64,000 nucleotides of DNA from Phoenix dactylifera (taxonomy: Eukaryota > Streptophyta > Magnoliopsida > Arecales > Arecaceae): NCBI RefSeq assembly GCF_009389715.1, contig NC_052397.1:13960129-14024128 (forward strand). The letters run 5' to 3'. Shown piece by piece: positions 24,201-35,073 of the stretch (position 1 is its first letter; each line of letters opens with the position of its first letter). The notes beneath the pieces were generated by a model, which saw nothing but the letters and a program-made list of their open reading frames with translations, made no database searches and was not told the DNA's origin. Made by a program: the position numbers and the translations under genes.

Positions 24201-26653
24201 GGAGAACCAAATGCATCTAGTCTTTAGGGAAACTACTAGAGATAAGGAGAGATATTGAGAGAATCCTCTTGCTAGGCTCTATTTGGTTTCTGAGGAATGG
24301 AAAGATGAACAATAAGTTTACTCTGGTTGAAAACACAAGAAAAATGGGGGTTTTCTATTATTTCGTTGCACTAAGAAAATCAAAGTGAAAGTTATAGACA
24401 AAAGCTTTTATCTTGTTTTGTTGGTTTTGGATTGACATTGTTGTTGCACTAAGAAAATCAAAGTGAAAGTTATAGAGAAAAGTGAAAGTATTTTTTCAAA
24501 ATTGCTACCTTTGGAAAAGGAAAAACTAATGGTTGTAAAAGAAAATTTTTGACCCTATAGACTCTCTTTCTGAAAGTTCTCTTGGCTACCAAACATTGGA
24601 AAACGATATTTCAATGTAATAAACTCTTCTCTTTATGGGCTGCTTTATAGGCCCAAATAGGGCCTCTGCTGGCCCATAAGACAACCTTTTTCACTTGTAG
24701 GGTGATCGCGACAACTGTATGACAGAACTGATGTATGAATAATAGTATATCGATATTCCAAAACCAAATTACTTCTTATTCTGATACACAATAGAGTTAC
24801 AGATTGTTCCTCAGTAATTTCTAAGTTTCTGCAGGCACTTCATCAATAAATTAGGATAAATCTCATCTAGGTTTCATAAAAGAGTAAAATGTTGCTGGGC
24901 AAAAAACAGATACAAGTTGCACAAACCAGGTCAACAAAACTATTGCAAGCCACTGTATCTCAGACTGATGATGGTATTGGTTGTGATTTCTAGCATCTTG
25001 TTACATTACTATCAACAATCGAGGTAACTTGATATTATTGGGCTTTCTCCTTTCTTGACATCACGTGCAAATGGCTTCACGTGGCCCCACAAACCAGCTC
25101 CCTGGTGTCCTACACCTTCCCACTTTATGTCACACATTGCTTTTAGGCTCTCTGCTTATAAAATATAGTGCATGCTCTCATTTTCCTACATTAGTCTCAC
25201 GTTTAAATTGTTTCTTTATTTGTCATATTTTGACAATTTTCTATTTGTCTGTGACTGGCTCCGAATTCACTAGCCACTGGCTGATTATGAGAATGTCTTC
25301 CTGCTGTCTGTTGGCTATGATAAAATGAAGATTTGGATGCTGCCAAGAGAAAATTAGACATCTTACTGCATTTTACTTCTGAGTTTTCTCCGAGGAATAG
25401 ATTAGCATGGAGGGTCTGATTCATTTATCATTTACTATTAAATGTTGTGTGAATTCTAATGAAAACACTGATTTTTGTTATGCACCCCAAGGAGAGGGAT
25501 GGGACTCTGAAACAACCCCAAACAAATGGTATCATTGTTAATAAAAACGTACAGACTTAAGACCACATACATGGATGATGGGTAAGAAAGATGAGTTTCT
25601 TAGCTAAGAATGAAGTGCGGCATGATCAATAAATGTCAAAGTACTAATATTTCCTGATGGTCTAAATACATGAAGACAATCATTTGGTCTATCTTAATAA
25701 AACTAATAAATAAGAAAATAACAAGCTTAAAAGATGCATTTGCACGGCATAGGATGTTGGCCTTTCCATGGTCTAGCTTGAGAGATGAAGGAAAATAAAC
25801 CTCACCACGTTTATTCAGCATGCCTTTTTAGGCCTCTATTTTACATAGTAGCACACCAAATTAAATGTAGTTCTCATTACTAGGATTCCTCATATTGATC
25901 ATGTTGGTAAGCCAGCCTGCAAAATTCTCAACAAGCCTAGCTTTCTAGGTATCTTGAGAGTGCAACTGAATGCAGACATCTAAATTTTCACTTAATGCCT
26001 GTTTTGACTAATGTTTCATTGGCTTTTCCAGGGGATGCCGGCCCAGCGTGGTCAACCACATGGAAGATGGCTTTGTGGGCTCGCCTTCACAACAGCGAAC
26101 ATGCATACAAACTGGTCAGGCAGTTGATCAACTTGGTAGATCCTGATCATGAAATTTCTTTTGAAGGAGGGTTGTATAGTAACTTGTTCACAGCACACCC
26201 TCCATTCCAGATTGATGGTAATTTCGGGTAAATCATGTGATTCCATACCAACTTTCAACATATTGATGAACTTTTTCAGCAGAAGGCCAAATTTTCATCC
26301 TTGCCAACTAGTTTTGATACTCTCTTTTCAGTTTCACTGCAGCAATTGCAGAAATGCTTGTCCAGAGCACGGAGCATGATCTCTATTTACTCCCAGCTCT
26401 CCCACGAGAAAAGTGGGCTGAAGGTTGTGCTAAGGGGTTGAAGGCCAGGGGCAATGTAACAGTTAATGTCTGCTGGAAGAAAGGGGAACTTCATGAAGCC
26501 TGCTTTTGGTCTAAGAACCAAAACAGTCTCAAAAGATTGCATTATAGGGGTACTGTCGCCACTGTTACATTATCCCATGGAAACATCTACAGATTCAATA
26601 AGCACCTAAAATGGGTGAAGACCTGCTCCTTGCAAGAAGGAACATTTCTTTGA
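12215..26653 (+). CDS. FUC95A: GH95 alpha-L-fucosidase, copy 1
   Basis: Ten exons encode 863 residues, close to Arabidopsis AXY8/FUC95A: 12215-12431, 13005-13150, 14603-15558, 20346-20478, 20807-20965, 22468-22692, 22825-22926, 23063-23198, 26032-26227 and 26332-26653. All introns are GT-AG and the phases add up with no internal stop. The enzyme removes alpha-1,2-linked fucose from xyloglucan and other cell-wall glycans in the apoplast. The start is the ATG giving MEEGEEW, matching plant homologues; no clear signal peptide is visible. By motif, the catalytic residues are Asn446 and Asn448 (HLNINLQMNYW), Glu576 (TSPEH) and Asp753 (FQIDGNFG), matching the spacing in Bifidobacterium AfcA. Residues unlike the family consensus are His507 (TSPHRG, usually Asp), Ala697 (GPAWS, usually Gly) and a Ser-for-Asp change just before FEGG (HEISFEGG). 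Intron 3 is 4.8 kb and full of repeats. Confidence 0.93.
12441..12584. repeat. 72-bp tandem duplication in GH95 intron 1, copy 1 only
   Basis: The 72-bp stretch starting CACCATCCACCCCTTCC and ending at GGTCGAAAT occurs twice head to tail (12441-12512 and 12513-12584), nearly identical. Unit 2 has a single, shortened version near 40074-40137, so this duplication arose in copy 1 after the split. It lies just inside the intron and does not touch the coding frame. Confidence 0.9.
15806..16315 (-). repeat. Three diverged SINE-like units in GH95 intron 3, copy 1
   Basis: Three related units of about 120-160 bp begin near 15806, 15931 and 16150, each opening with GAGAATNGNAGGGAGA and sharing CCAAATACTT and AAGNTTCGAACCCA. 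Read on the minus strand they give TTGCTTAGG then GGGTTCGAATCTTGG, an A-box-like and B-box-like pair. CAT/ATC and GA microsatellites separate them. Two units remain in unit 2 (about 43318-43600) with part of a third (to 43712). Confidence 0.5.
16877..17218. mobile_element. hAT-like MITE in intron 3, copy 1 only
   Basis: The element starts TAAGGTCTACTG (a CAAGG end with one change) and ends ATTCCTTG. It is flanked by CTTGAACA and CTTGGACC, an 8-bp target duplication matching at 6 of 8. Unit 2 has an uninterrupted site near 43939-43946 (CTTGGGCA), so it inserted after the duplication. The interior is rich in GTACCG words and holds purine-rich and pyrimidine-rich halves. Confidence 0.7.
17948..18476. 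mobile_element. Left-truncated hAT-like MITE in intron 3, copy 1
   Basis: This is the counterpart of the complete 645-bp element at 45312-45956. The right end GGTTCGGCAATCCTTG is kept, followed by GCTGTTCC (target duplication with one change). The left end and about 290 bp of flank are deleted, joining ATTAGGA directly to the purine-rich interior. Confidence 0.7.
18621..18847. mobile_element. Old hAT-like MITE in intron 3, copy 1
   Basis: A 227-bp segment begins CAAGGTTTCTAG and ends GAAAACCTTG, so its ends are inverted copies (CAAGGTTT). The interior has GTACAGTACAGTA and GGTATTGGTATGG words. Target duplications are too decayed to call (TCAAGAAC and TTGGAAAC). The same element is at 46101-46326 in unit 2, so it predates the duplication. 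Confidence 0.6.
21164..21592 (-). mobile_element. TRIM retrotransposon in GH95 intron 5, copy 1
   Basis: Two direct 137-bp LTRs (21164-21300 and 21456-21592) begin TGTAACAAC on the plus strand and end CTCACA. Read on the minus strand they run TGTGAG...TTGTTACA. Next to the right-hand (5') LTR, 21455-21441 reads AATAGTATCTAAGCC, a decayed initiator-Met tRNA primer-binding site; unit 2 keeps it as AGTATCAGAGCC. A purine-rich AAAATAAGAGGAGCATG precedes the 3' LTR. Flanks CCATG and CGATG are a 5-bp target duplication with one mismatch. The 155-bp interior encodes nothing, as expected for a TRIM. Confidence 0.85.
23726..24146. mobile_element. hAT-like MITE in GH95 intron 8, copy 1
   Basis: The 421-bp element starts CAAGGTTTGCTG and ends CAGATTTCTTG. 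It is flanked by GTATGGTC and GTACGGTC, an 8-bp target duplication with one change. The left half carries GA-rich and the right half CT-rich DNA, so it can fold back on itself. The same insertion is at 52257-52714 in unit 2, so it predates the duplication. Confidence 0.75.
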
Positions 26654-28700
26654 CTATCTGCTATTTTAGATGGGTCTACCAAAAAGCAGTAGTTTCTCAA
26701 GATCATCAACCAAGGAGCTTCCTTTTCTTACCTTCAATTTTAGTCAGCCAAATACTTTCGTCTTTGATATCAACTTTCCATCTTACATGTTTAATAGAAA
26801 CTGTTACGGAAGGAGCGGTAAAGAGATACCATTGGAGTCACTAGATTTTTCTTCTGGTAAGTTATAAAGGGACCTGACTAATGGAATCATGCAATTCCTC
26901 ATTAGAATGTGCTGGTATTTTGTTTATTTATTTTCTAACTGTTTTGAATGCAATAGGGAAGCAGAGCAGGAGAATCCTTAAACAATGAAGAGACTAGAAA
27001 AATGGGGTCATTACAGGCCCATCAGAAGCATGCTGCTAAGATTTGACAGGAATGGCATGTTAATTTAGATGTAAAATAAGTTTTTTTTTTTTTTTATAAA
27101 AAAAGTATGATGCCGAACACCTTGGTGGATAATCATCTCGTTGATATGATAGATGGGAAAACTTAAAAAGGATCTAGGATTTTTTTAAAATTTTTGCCGA
27201 TTTTTAAGATGGAGATATTGAACTTATGGCCGGTATGGTAAATTGGAGATTGGCAATTAGTTTTATTTGAGTAGTTCCGGTCGATTAAAGCAATAAAAAA
27301 TAAGCAAGAATTTTTTTAAATCATCATTGGTGAGGCAATCAATCTCTTTTTTTATGGTTGACCGGCAAAGCAAAGACTAGCAACCTGCGGCATTGCTCAT
27401 TGAGGAGTTCGTTATCAATTAGGTAATCAGAGAAAATCAAGATGAATGAGTGAACTAAATTTGATTGACCAAATTGAATAAATAATAGGCTGAGATCATA
27501 TTGTTCATTGGGAATTAAAGAGAGGAAAACGAGTAGGCACCGAATGAATAATTTTTGTTTCTTGTTATCGTGGAATTTGTTGTCACGATGGATCGCCTTT
27601 ATGAGGTCAACAAACCCGTACTATTATAAGAACCTTCCGTGAGCAAGCGAGCAAATTTGAAAATGAAAAAAAAGCTACCAAAAATTTTTGGTTGTTAATT
27701 ATTTATTTTAAAAATAGTTAACTTAGAAACTTATTTAAGAGAGTAAATTCACGTTTTAAAATGTATTGGCCAATATGTTTTTATAGGACTGGCTGATATC
27801 TTAAGCTTTACCAATTTATAGTAATGTAGTTAATAAGGGTCAAGATTTTCTATATGTTGCATCAATACAGGTTGAGATTTTGCCCAAGATAAAAGTATTG
27901 ATGCAAAACCAATTAAAAATTTTCTTTCAAGCTCCATAGCATTTGCTATAATCTATACCTAATACTAATAATACCTTTTGTACATGAGAAGTGTAACTAG
28001 CAGGGATTAGTGTAACATGAGAAGTGTGATAAGGGAGGTGGTTCGATGTCGAGTTGTCGAATCGGCGATAGATTGATTTTGGGGATTTTAAGGAACACCG
28101 ATACCTAAAGTATTTTTCCCGAAAAAAAATACTAGGGAAACCAAATTACTGAATCTTATCGGCAAGGTTTTTTCAAGAGCACTCAGTCTCCAGCATTTGA
28201 AAGAAAGAGAACATCCTCACCCCATTCGTAAAACCCTAATGCCTGAGTGCTTGGTGCAATGAATGCCAACTGTTTCGAAGCAACTACTTCAAACACAATA
28301 TTCCATAAATCATTATAGAGCTAGATGGTACCACTAATGAGTCAGGTCTGTGTTTCTGCTAGCCTAGTATTGAGCATGTTGGACTCCTTGGATTTACACA
28401 TTTAACCCAAATTTTATCCATCCAAGAATTGGTCACATTCAAGTTCGGGTTGGACTGAGTTAGGAAGGAGTTGGCTTTAGGTCCGACTTGGGACTACACC
28501 ATTTTTCTGAATGCTCGTCTCCTTCATGCCCTTTAAAGTAACTGTTCTTCAGTTTTCATTTTTTTTCAAAACTTAAAGTTTGTTTCTCCTTTTTTTGTTG
28601 AACACCAAAAATTTAAAACTCGTCTGGTGAATAAGGTTACAATGGTGGAGACGGTGGTGATGTTGGCAGGCAGCATTAGGTGGTGTTGGTTGGCAGGCAG
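26654..28700. other. 3' region of GH95 copy 1, no further gene
   Basis: Sequence after the stop codon at 26651-26653 likely holds the 3' untranslated region. No additional exon was recognised. The rest is AT-rich and aligns with 55244-57300 in unit 2 with small insertions and deletions. Confidence 0.6.
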
Positions 28701-29214
28701 CATTAGGTTGGGTGGTTCTATATACACCCCCCCTATTGCTCAGGACACCCCCCAAAAATTAAAAAAAAATTAAATACTCTCTACACCCCCCCATTTGCTA
28801 AGGACACCCCTAAAAAATTAAAAATACCTAAATTACCCCCCACCCTCCCCACCCCCTCACCTAAATTGCTCTCTACACCCCCCAAACCCCCCCCCCCCAC
28901 CCCGCTCTTCCCCTCCAAAACACCCGTAACCCTTCCGCCCAAAAAACCAGCCTCAAGCACCTCGCCGGCGGCCAAACCCCCTCCGTCTCCCCCTTCTCCC
29001 TCTCGTCGCCGGTCGGTGCAGTGCACCTCGCCAACGCCCAAAACCCCCCCGTTCCCCCTTCTCCCTCTCGTCGCCGGCATTCTCCCGATCTCCGACCACC
29101 TCGCCGGCTTCTCCCGGAACCACCTCCCCGGCCATCTCCCGAGCAACGAGCACCTCGCCGGCGCCTCCATCACCACCTCGAGGTAGCTCCCCCCCCCCCC
29201 CCCCGCCGCCTCCA

Positions 29215-29420
29215 GTGCTCCGTTCGGCACTAGATCGCCGAACAGAACCCTTCTGTTCGGCTGAACAGTGCCGAACAGAAGCCCTCTGTTCGGCAACCCG
29301 CAACCGAACAGAAGCCCTCTGTTCGGCAACCCGCAACCGAACAGAAGGCTTCTGTTCGGCTGCACGGTGCCGAACAGAAGGCTTCTGGTGCCAAATCGCG
29401 TGCCGTGCTGAATTTTGTGC
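29215..29420. repeat. Palindrome array in left MULE inverted repeat
   Basis: The array repeats a hairpin of the form CCGAACAGAAG-N-CTTCTGTTCGG, separated by short spacers such as CTGCACGGTG or CAACCCGCAA. Some units are degenerate (AGCCCTCTG centre). It ends at GGTGCCAAATCGCGTGCCG, which appears inverted at the start of the right array. Confidence 0.85.
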
Positions 29421-29491
29421 CGAATATTTATGTATGCAATTGAATTATTTTCTTTGATATAGCCTAACATTGAATTTCTATATTTTCAGAC

Positions 29492-29701
29492 ATGGATCCC
29501 CGTCCCGCCAGAGTTAGACCTACGGCGTCAGCTAGGAGACGTCGTGCTAGGATTGCTTCTCCCGAGCCTGCTCATATGCCATCGGACTCTCCTGAGTCAG
29601 AGCATGATGATATGCCCGCTAGGGGCGAAGACGATGAGTCCGTTGTAGATAGTCTTGATAGTCGTAACATTGAGGGCATCTCTTTCCTTCAATGTGGATA
29701 A
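29492..29701 (+). other. Open frame inside MULE, 69 residues
   Basis: An ATG follows directly after a splice-acceptor-like TATTTTCAGAC and opens a basic, then acidic, low-complexity frame (arginine-rich start, later GEDDESVVDS). Its position just inside the left inverted repeat suits the first coding exon of a former element gene. I do not recognise the product, and it overlaps the opposite-strand frame. Confidence 0.3.
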
Positions 29702-30070
29702 TATGTCCTTTGGACGAACCAAACTCTTCGACATATCCACTAACAATTCCGTCTCCTGCTCAGATAATCTCCCTGCATATGAGTGCCCCTCCAGATTCTC
29801 TGCAGCGGGATGATTGTGCACTCCACATACGACCAGTAATATCCAATCATCCGCAGTATCCAATTTCTTTCCTCTTAATGCAAAAGGGCATCCACACTTC
29901 TTTGTCCCACAGGCAGTCTTTATTCGCTTTTCTTTTTTGGTTCGGTACGTCCCACCCCTCTCACAACCTAACGTAATTCTGGGTTTCTTAGAAATGGTAC
30001 CTGCATCAGATGATTTGATTACAACAACAAAACCATTTCGCCTCCCAGCTTCACGACACCAATTACACAA
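29597..30070 (-). pseudogene. FAR1/MULE-transposase N-terminal zinc-finger fragment
   Basis: The 157-codon frame contains KRIKTACGTKKCGCPFALRG, then DDWILLVVCGVHNHPAAENL and EGHSYAGRLSEQE. This is the C-x-C...H-N-H arrangement of the FAR1 (WRKY-GCM1-related) DNA-binding domain that opens many MULE transposases. It continues to NVTTIKTIYN and stops soon after. The catalytic DDE region and the SWIM finger are missing. It is therefore a remnant of transposase coding sequence. Confidence 0.65.
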
Positions 30071-30299
30071 GTTCTCTCTACTCTTGAAGATCTATACATT
30101 AAACAATTTATGTAAGTACACAGTTGTAAAAATAGCTCGCTAAACTAATACAAAATTGCACAATACATTATAATACCTCGTAAGTTGTAAATTCGCTTGT
30201 GTAATCCAGTACAAATTCTGATCCAATTATACTCGATAAGGTTGTAGCATAGCCCTACATATAAAATAATTTATCACCAAGAATTAATGAATCAGAGGA

Positions 30300-30585
30300 T
30301 CTGTTCGGCACAAAATTCAGCACGGCACGCGATTTGGCACCAGAAGCCTTCTGTTCGGCTGCAGAGTGCCGAACAGAAGGCTTCTGTTCGGCTGCACAGA
30401 GCCGGACAAAACCCTTCTGTTCGGCACTGTGCAGCCGAACAGAAGGCTTCTGTTCGGCACCGTGCAGCCGAACAGAAGGCTTCTGTTCGGTTGAGGGTTG
30501 CCGAACAGAAGGCTTCTGTTCGGCACTGTTCAGCCGAACAGAAGCCTTTTGTTCGGCGATCCAGTGCCGAACGGAGCACGAACCG
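30300..30585. repeat. Palindrome array in right MULE inverted repeat
   Basis: Several CCGAACAGAAG-N-CTTCTGTTCGG hairpins lie in tandem, for example centred at about 30380. Their spacers are TGCACAG, ACTGTGCAG and ACCGTGCAG type. The array is the inverse of 29215-29420 but has more perfect units. It produces open frames of the SVRLHSAEQK type in many registers, which are artefacts. Confidence 0.88.
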
Positions 30586-30925
30586 TGAAAAAAAAAAATT
30601 CGAAACAAGGTGGAACACGTACCTTTGCGGCCGATTCTTCGTCCCAAATCACTAGTTGCTTGTCCATGCTTCGAATGGGGCTTAAATCTCCTTCAAAGAT
30701 CGCCTAAACGATGTAAATGGATCGAGGGGTTTAAGGGGGGTTTGAGGGGGGGTTTTTTTTTTTCTTTTCAAAACGAAACGGAGGAGGAGGAAGGGGGGGG
30801 GTATGAGAAAATTTCAAGGGCAATATGGTAATTACACTAAAGGTTAGTTTGGGTATTTTTTTTTTGGTTTTTGGGGGGTGTCCTGAGCAATAGGGGGGGT
30901 GTATATAGAACTACCCCATTAGGTT

Positions 30926-32390
30926 CCATGTTTTTGAAATAAAAACTGAAATATGAAACCATGCCAAACGTGTGTAAAACTATTCTCTAATATCATAGTC
31001 CCAAGGGACAACTAATAAACTTGATATAGGAAACATAGGGAGTATAAGGGTAAAACAAACATTATATACAAGGTAAACTTCATGGTTTGGATTCAGTTTA
31101 GACTTGGGCAAGGTTAACGCAAAATATGACCTGGTGAGATCAAGGAGGCATTTAGTCGAACCAAACCATAACCCAAAATGTCATATGAACTCATACCTAA
31201 CCAGTAGACCTACAAGTCAGATTGCGGTCGGAGTCGGTTATCATGCACCTACTTCTACAGCCATCTATAGCCTTAACCTTCTTGAAATCCCTTTTACTTT
31301 GAGCCTGAGCACAACAAGCCTCTACCACTCCTTCCCGACATCTAATATTAAATGATAAAATCCAAATATCTAACTTCTTTTCTTCTAGCTAACATAATTA
31401 CTGAACTCCAGCACTAATCCTTCATCCATGCACACTCTTGGCCTATCCTAATATCCAATGCACTCCAACATTTATAACATTTCACAGAATACAACTACAC
31501 TTTTAGAAATCCCTTCATAGTTCATAGCCTCTGTAGACGAATGTACATCATCTTCTTCGCCATCCTCACCCTTCATCCTAGAAGATACAATCCTACTCAT
31601 ACACCCATCATATCCTAATCCTCTTCTCCTAGTTAATTCTTCACACGGGGGATAAACCGAGTCTCAGAAAAGAGATCATTCTCTTCTTTCCTCCAGACTT
31701 TTTCACTCCGTTAAAATTCTTAGAGCCTTTTCCCCCTCCATTAAAAAAGGGAAGGAGAAAAAAAAAATTAAAAAGGAAACTTAGCACCATTACATATAAC
31801 ACGTATTTTCAGAACATGAGGTTCCCAACAACCTTTTCAAGAATCCTCTACTTTATCCTTACCCTAGTATCAAAGAAGAAAACTCCATTAGAAAAAGAAA
31901 ACAAAATCCACCCAGTTAGAGCCTGAGAGTAGGACTCTTTAGTTTAGGGGCTGAGCTTCTTTTCAAGCCTACCGAAAAAGATCTTCCTTAGTGTTGGCAA
32001 TGTATAAATGCAGTTATACCTTTGTGCTCTTCATCTTTTTCATTTTACTTGCCTTGCTTTCATGTTCTTTATTTCATGCTTTCTTTCCTGCTTGTGTCAA
32101 CTTATTTACTTTCTGGTGTTCCTAGGTTTACTAATCTCCTACTGAACAATCAATTGTGAGTACTAAGCAGATTCAAATTTACCTGTGATGATGTATAGTC
32201 ATGCTTGTATGAACATTGTTTACATTAATAGAAGCGGCACGATAACAACCAACCTGAAGAGCAATGCTTTTTTTTTTTGAATGTCATTCTAGGTTGGGGC
32301 ATGAACAATCCATTTTTGTCTCTCCAACACTAAGGGTACAATGAAATGTGCCTGCTACCTCGGTTGATTGAGAATTTTAATGAATATATA
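30926..32390. other. Intergenic region, unit 1
   Basis: The region aligns with 57590-59110 in unit 2. No complete gene is seen. A frame open on the minus strand in unit 2 (58258-58440) is disrupted here by a roughly 10-bp deletion near 31660. Confidence 0.5.
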
Positions 32391-32786
32391 CATTCTAAAA
32401 TCCAACACATATACAGTATTGTTGGAGAAACAGGCTGCTACTTTATCACCTTTTTGGTTCAAACACACTTCACAAAATTTCACTTCCCCACTGTAAGTCT
32501 TCACAGCCTTCCCCTTTCTTTCAGGGACCATATATGTACACATTGATCTAACTGAGCCAGGAAGTAAACACTCACCGTTTAGGCTAAATGCAACAGAATA
32601 TACAGGAAGCCTGACAAATCACAACATGTTGTTCATAAGAAAAAGTAAAGACATTACCCCAATTAAGCATATACAAATTTGTCATTCATCTTATGAGTTA
32701 CACTTCATTACCTGTGAGCATTCAAACTGTACAGAGGCCTTCCTAGTTCCGCATCCCATAACTTGATTTTTGAGTCAAAGGATGCA
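32391..32786 (-). pseudogene. HOS15: HOS15-like WD40 gene fragment, unit 1
   Basis: Two exons with WD40 sequence are visible on the minus strand. 32786-32712 reads ASFDSKIKLWDAELGRPLYS and 32610-32391 reads PVYSVAFS, then KAVKTYSG, then ACFSNNTVYVLDFRM. They match the end of HOS15/TBL1-type WD40 repressors, which act with histone deacetylases in the nucleus. Damage seen: the acceptor before the first exon is TTG instead of TAG, frameshifts lie around the IWSLKE segment, and the usual stop after DFRM is changed to TAT. Upstream exons were not found. It keeps an intron, so it is a gene fragment, not a retrocopy. Confidence 0.75.
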
Positions 32787-32959
32787 CAAGACAAAGGTTC
32801 GGTGATCCATAGCCATTTACAAAAGCTAGTGGTAAAGAAAACTGTAATTTGAATTCACATGCAACAAGGGGGAAATTAAAAAACATAAAACATACAACAT
32901 CCAAATTACACAACAAAAAGGTTATTTCAAATAATCTTCCATACATTCAAAAGTCCTAA

Positions 32960-34106
32960 ATTTGAGATTTAGAGTGTTTAAATAATATCATTGTTGATGA
33001 TTCCAGCTCACATAAAAACATAGAGAGAGAGAGACAAAAAGAGTGCGTGAACTTTTGTTTGACAGGTACTCTCCAAGTTTATCCATATATAAGATACCAT
33101 AACCATTATAACATGATTCACAGAATGACACATATTTAAAGTTAGGTCATATCCATTTTACATGACCTTCCTGTTTTCTCCCATCATCCCCCCTTTTCTC
33201 GTAAGAGTAAGACTGCCCCCCTCCAGCTATTTCCCATTGAAATGGTCATATACATCTTTGACATACCCAGACATCCAAACATTGCCTTTAAGGTCCCTTC
33301 AACAACTGTCTTTTTCTATTAGGTTTCCTAAAGGTTTATTTCAATGCTTATCCTTCACAATCCTTAAAGTTATCCTACATGGGAAAAGAACAGCAGTAGG
33401 ATGTCTACAGATATCCAATATTTGCTTAGCTAAATGAAATTATACATGGAAATTAATAGGTCATACAACTGGTTCCACTTCAAACTGATTAGACGAATGC
33501 AATAAACAAGTAAAACATTTGCTTCACTTTCAGAATGTTACATCTAATAAGATAATTAGCAAGTTGTTTGTGGGAAGATGAAAGTAAAGCTACCTCACTT
33601 CACAAGGGGCACCATCAATGAAGTTGGCACTCAAGTTTTGGGAGAATTGTTGAGACTTAGGGGCGATACATGCAAAGGAAATGTCTGAGTTCAAATAGTA
33701 GCTTTTCTTGACAACAGAAAGGTTGAGGTGCAATGGAGCGTGCAAAATCATGATAAAAGAGTAAGAAGGATTGCAGCCCAGAGCTTATATTAAGTAAGTA
33801 CTTTAGTTTGCTCCTCTGCTAGAAGCAATTAAAGGATTTCTCTTCTTACTAGTATACATGATAACCCAGCTTTTCACTTCCCAAAATATCCCTAACTGCT
33901 CTTTTGCTTAAACCATGGACCTTACCTTCCTCTACGGTCATCTATCATCACAAATGACTAAGTTGCTAGAGCCTCTGAATATTTGGAATTAAACATAAAA
34001 TCTGAAGAATTCCAACAACTAGCTCCATGCTATGTCCTCTTTCCCATTCTCTTAATTTTTTTTATGAGGAGCTAAGTGTTTAAAGTGGACTCTTTGTCCT
34101 GCTTAG
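32960..34106. other. End of unit 1, no recognised gene
   Basis: Nothing assignable was seen. A minus-strand open stretch around 33660-33600 ends at a possible donor (GAAGTGAG then GTAGC) and recurs in unit 2 near 60410-60345, so a lost exon is possible but its family is unknown. Confidence 0.4.
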
Positions 34107-34109
34107 CTC

Positions 34110-34655
34110 CATGGCCGATTTTCAAGGAGATAAGGAGATTCTACTGACTCATTGTACAAAATTGTCCAAGTCAATAGAGCTTGAGGACGATTTTAAGGAT
34201 GAGTTCTTTTAAGAAGGGTGCTAATGTTACTACATTTTACAAACTTGCTGATGGCCATTATGCATTTACAATGGACGAAGGCTTTGAAAGCAAAAATTGC
34301 AACGATAAAGCAAGAAGATTTCTGCTTTTCTAATGAGAGAGAAGGGATTTTCTATTCCTAATAGACCTTCAGCTGGAATTTCCTGAACATGAGAATCTCC
34401 ATTTTGTTATGCATCACTAACATGTTAGTAATTCATGTAGTACAGGGGAGCTATGAGTCTAGCCACTTCACTGTTTTTTTATCACTATTATTATTTTTTA
34501 TTTGTCTGCATGTTTAGGATTTTCAAGGACAACTTGCATAATGGATCCAGGATTTTGGGTTGCAGAGGCCTATATAAATTCTCATGTTTGGTTTTCTAGA
34601 GCAGCTATCCATTGTTCACCTAAAATTCTGAGCATCCAAAATTGCAGCGCATATG
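34110..34655 (+). mobile_element. Ty3/gypsy-like LTR remnant, unit 2
   Basis: This is the counterpart of 5393-5960. It has GCTTGAGGACGATTTTAAGG, the purine-rich AAGAAGGGTGC, the TG-initial TGTTACTAC and the GCCTATATAAATTC TATA-like site. The duplication junction falls at its left edge. Confidence 0.4.
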
Positions 34656-35073
34656 GTTTTTGGAAAGAACAAGCACCAAAATAAAATCACGAGGATACGC
34701 CACTCCTTTATTTTTCAATATATTGTGGAAAAAAAAATTCGACTTTGTTAACCCCCTTTACTGAGAATTGAATTATCGCATCGGCAGAACGTTCTATGTA
34801 ACTTATACCTGCAAAATATTGGAATTTGCTGCGTACAACAAACTATACATTTGATGTAATAAAATACGAGATAACTGCATTTGAACCATGACTCCAATAA
34901 ACAGAAAATGCAAGAAAAAATCTTTATAGCTGAAAGAACCATTCAACATATTTTCCACAACAGTTCTTGTTGATGCTTCTGCACAAACTATACCCAAAAA
35001 CTGAATCAAAACTAAGACTCAAGTAGCAGCAGTAAGAAATTAATACCTGTACGATTTGAGACGCTTATAGCTG

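Larger units (their letters stand above)
28710..30916. mobile_element. MULE (Mutator-like element) in unit 1 only
   Basis: The 2207-bp element begins GGGTGGTTCTATATACACCC and ends with the inverse (GGGTGTATATAGAACTACCC). It is flanked by a perfect 9-bp target duplication CATTAGGTT (28701-28709 and 30917-30925), the Mutator hallmark. The inverted ends match over at least the first 50 bases, and similar inverted sequence extends inward to the palindrome arrays. The middle holds a FAR1/MULE-type zinc-finger frame on the minus strand, but no full transposase, so this copy is not autonomous. Unit 2 lacks it at the matching place (near 57318). Confidence 0.88.
5393..34106. repeat. Tandem segmental duplication, unit 1 (28.7 kb)
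   Basis: The sequence from CATGGCCGATTTTCAA at 5393 to GTCCTGCTTAG at 34106 is repeated in the same order and orientation at 34110-60847. Matching blocks include the ZSWIM7-like gene, all ten GH95 exons and their introns, the intergenic region and the HOS15-like remnant. The units differ by scattered substitutions (about 2% in the largest exon, counted by eye) and by several transposon insertions and deletions. Three bases (CTC) sit at the join, with no clear microhomology. A collapsed-haplotype assembly error is an alternative explanation. Confidence 0.92.

Noticed and set aside
28781-29470. 229-codon minus-strand frame in the MULE left end
   Set aside because: It is a read-through of the inverted repeat and palindrome array (NRSLLFG-type repeats in every frame) and shows no domain.
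30255-30655. Several 69-130 codon frames such as the SVRLHSAEQK repeat
   Set aside because: Tandem palindromes give open repeated frames on both strands. This is a property of the array, not a gene.
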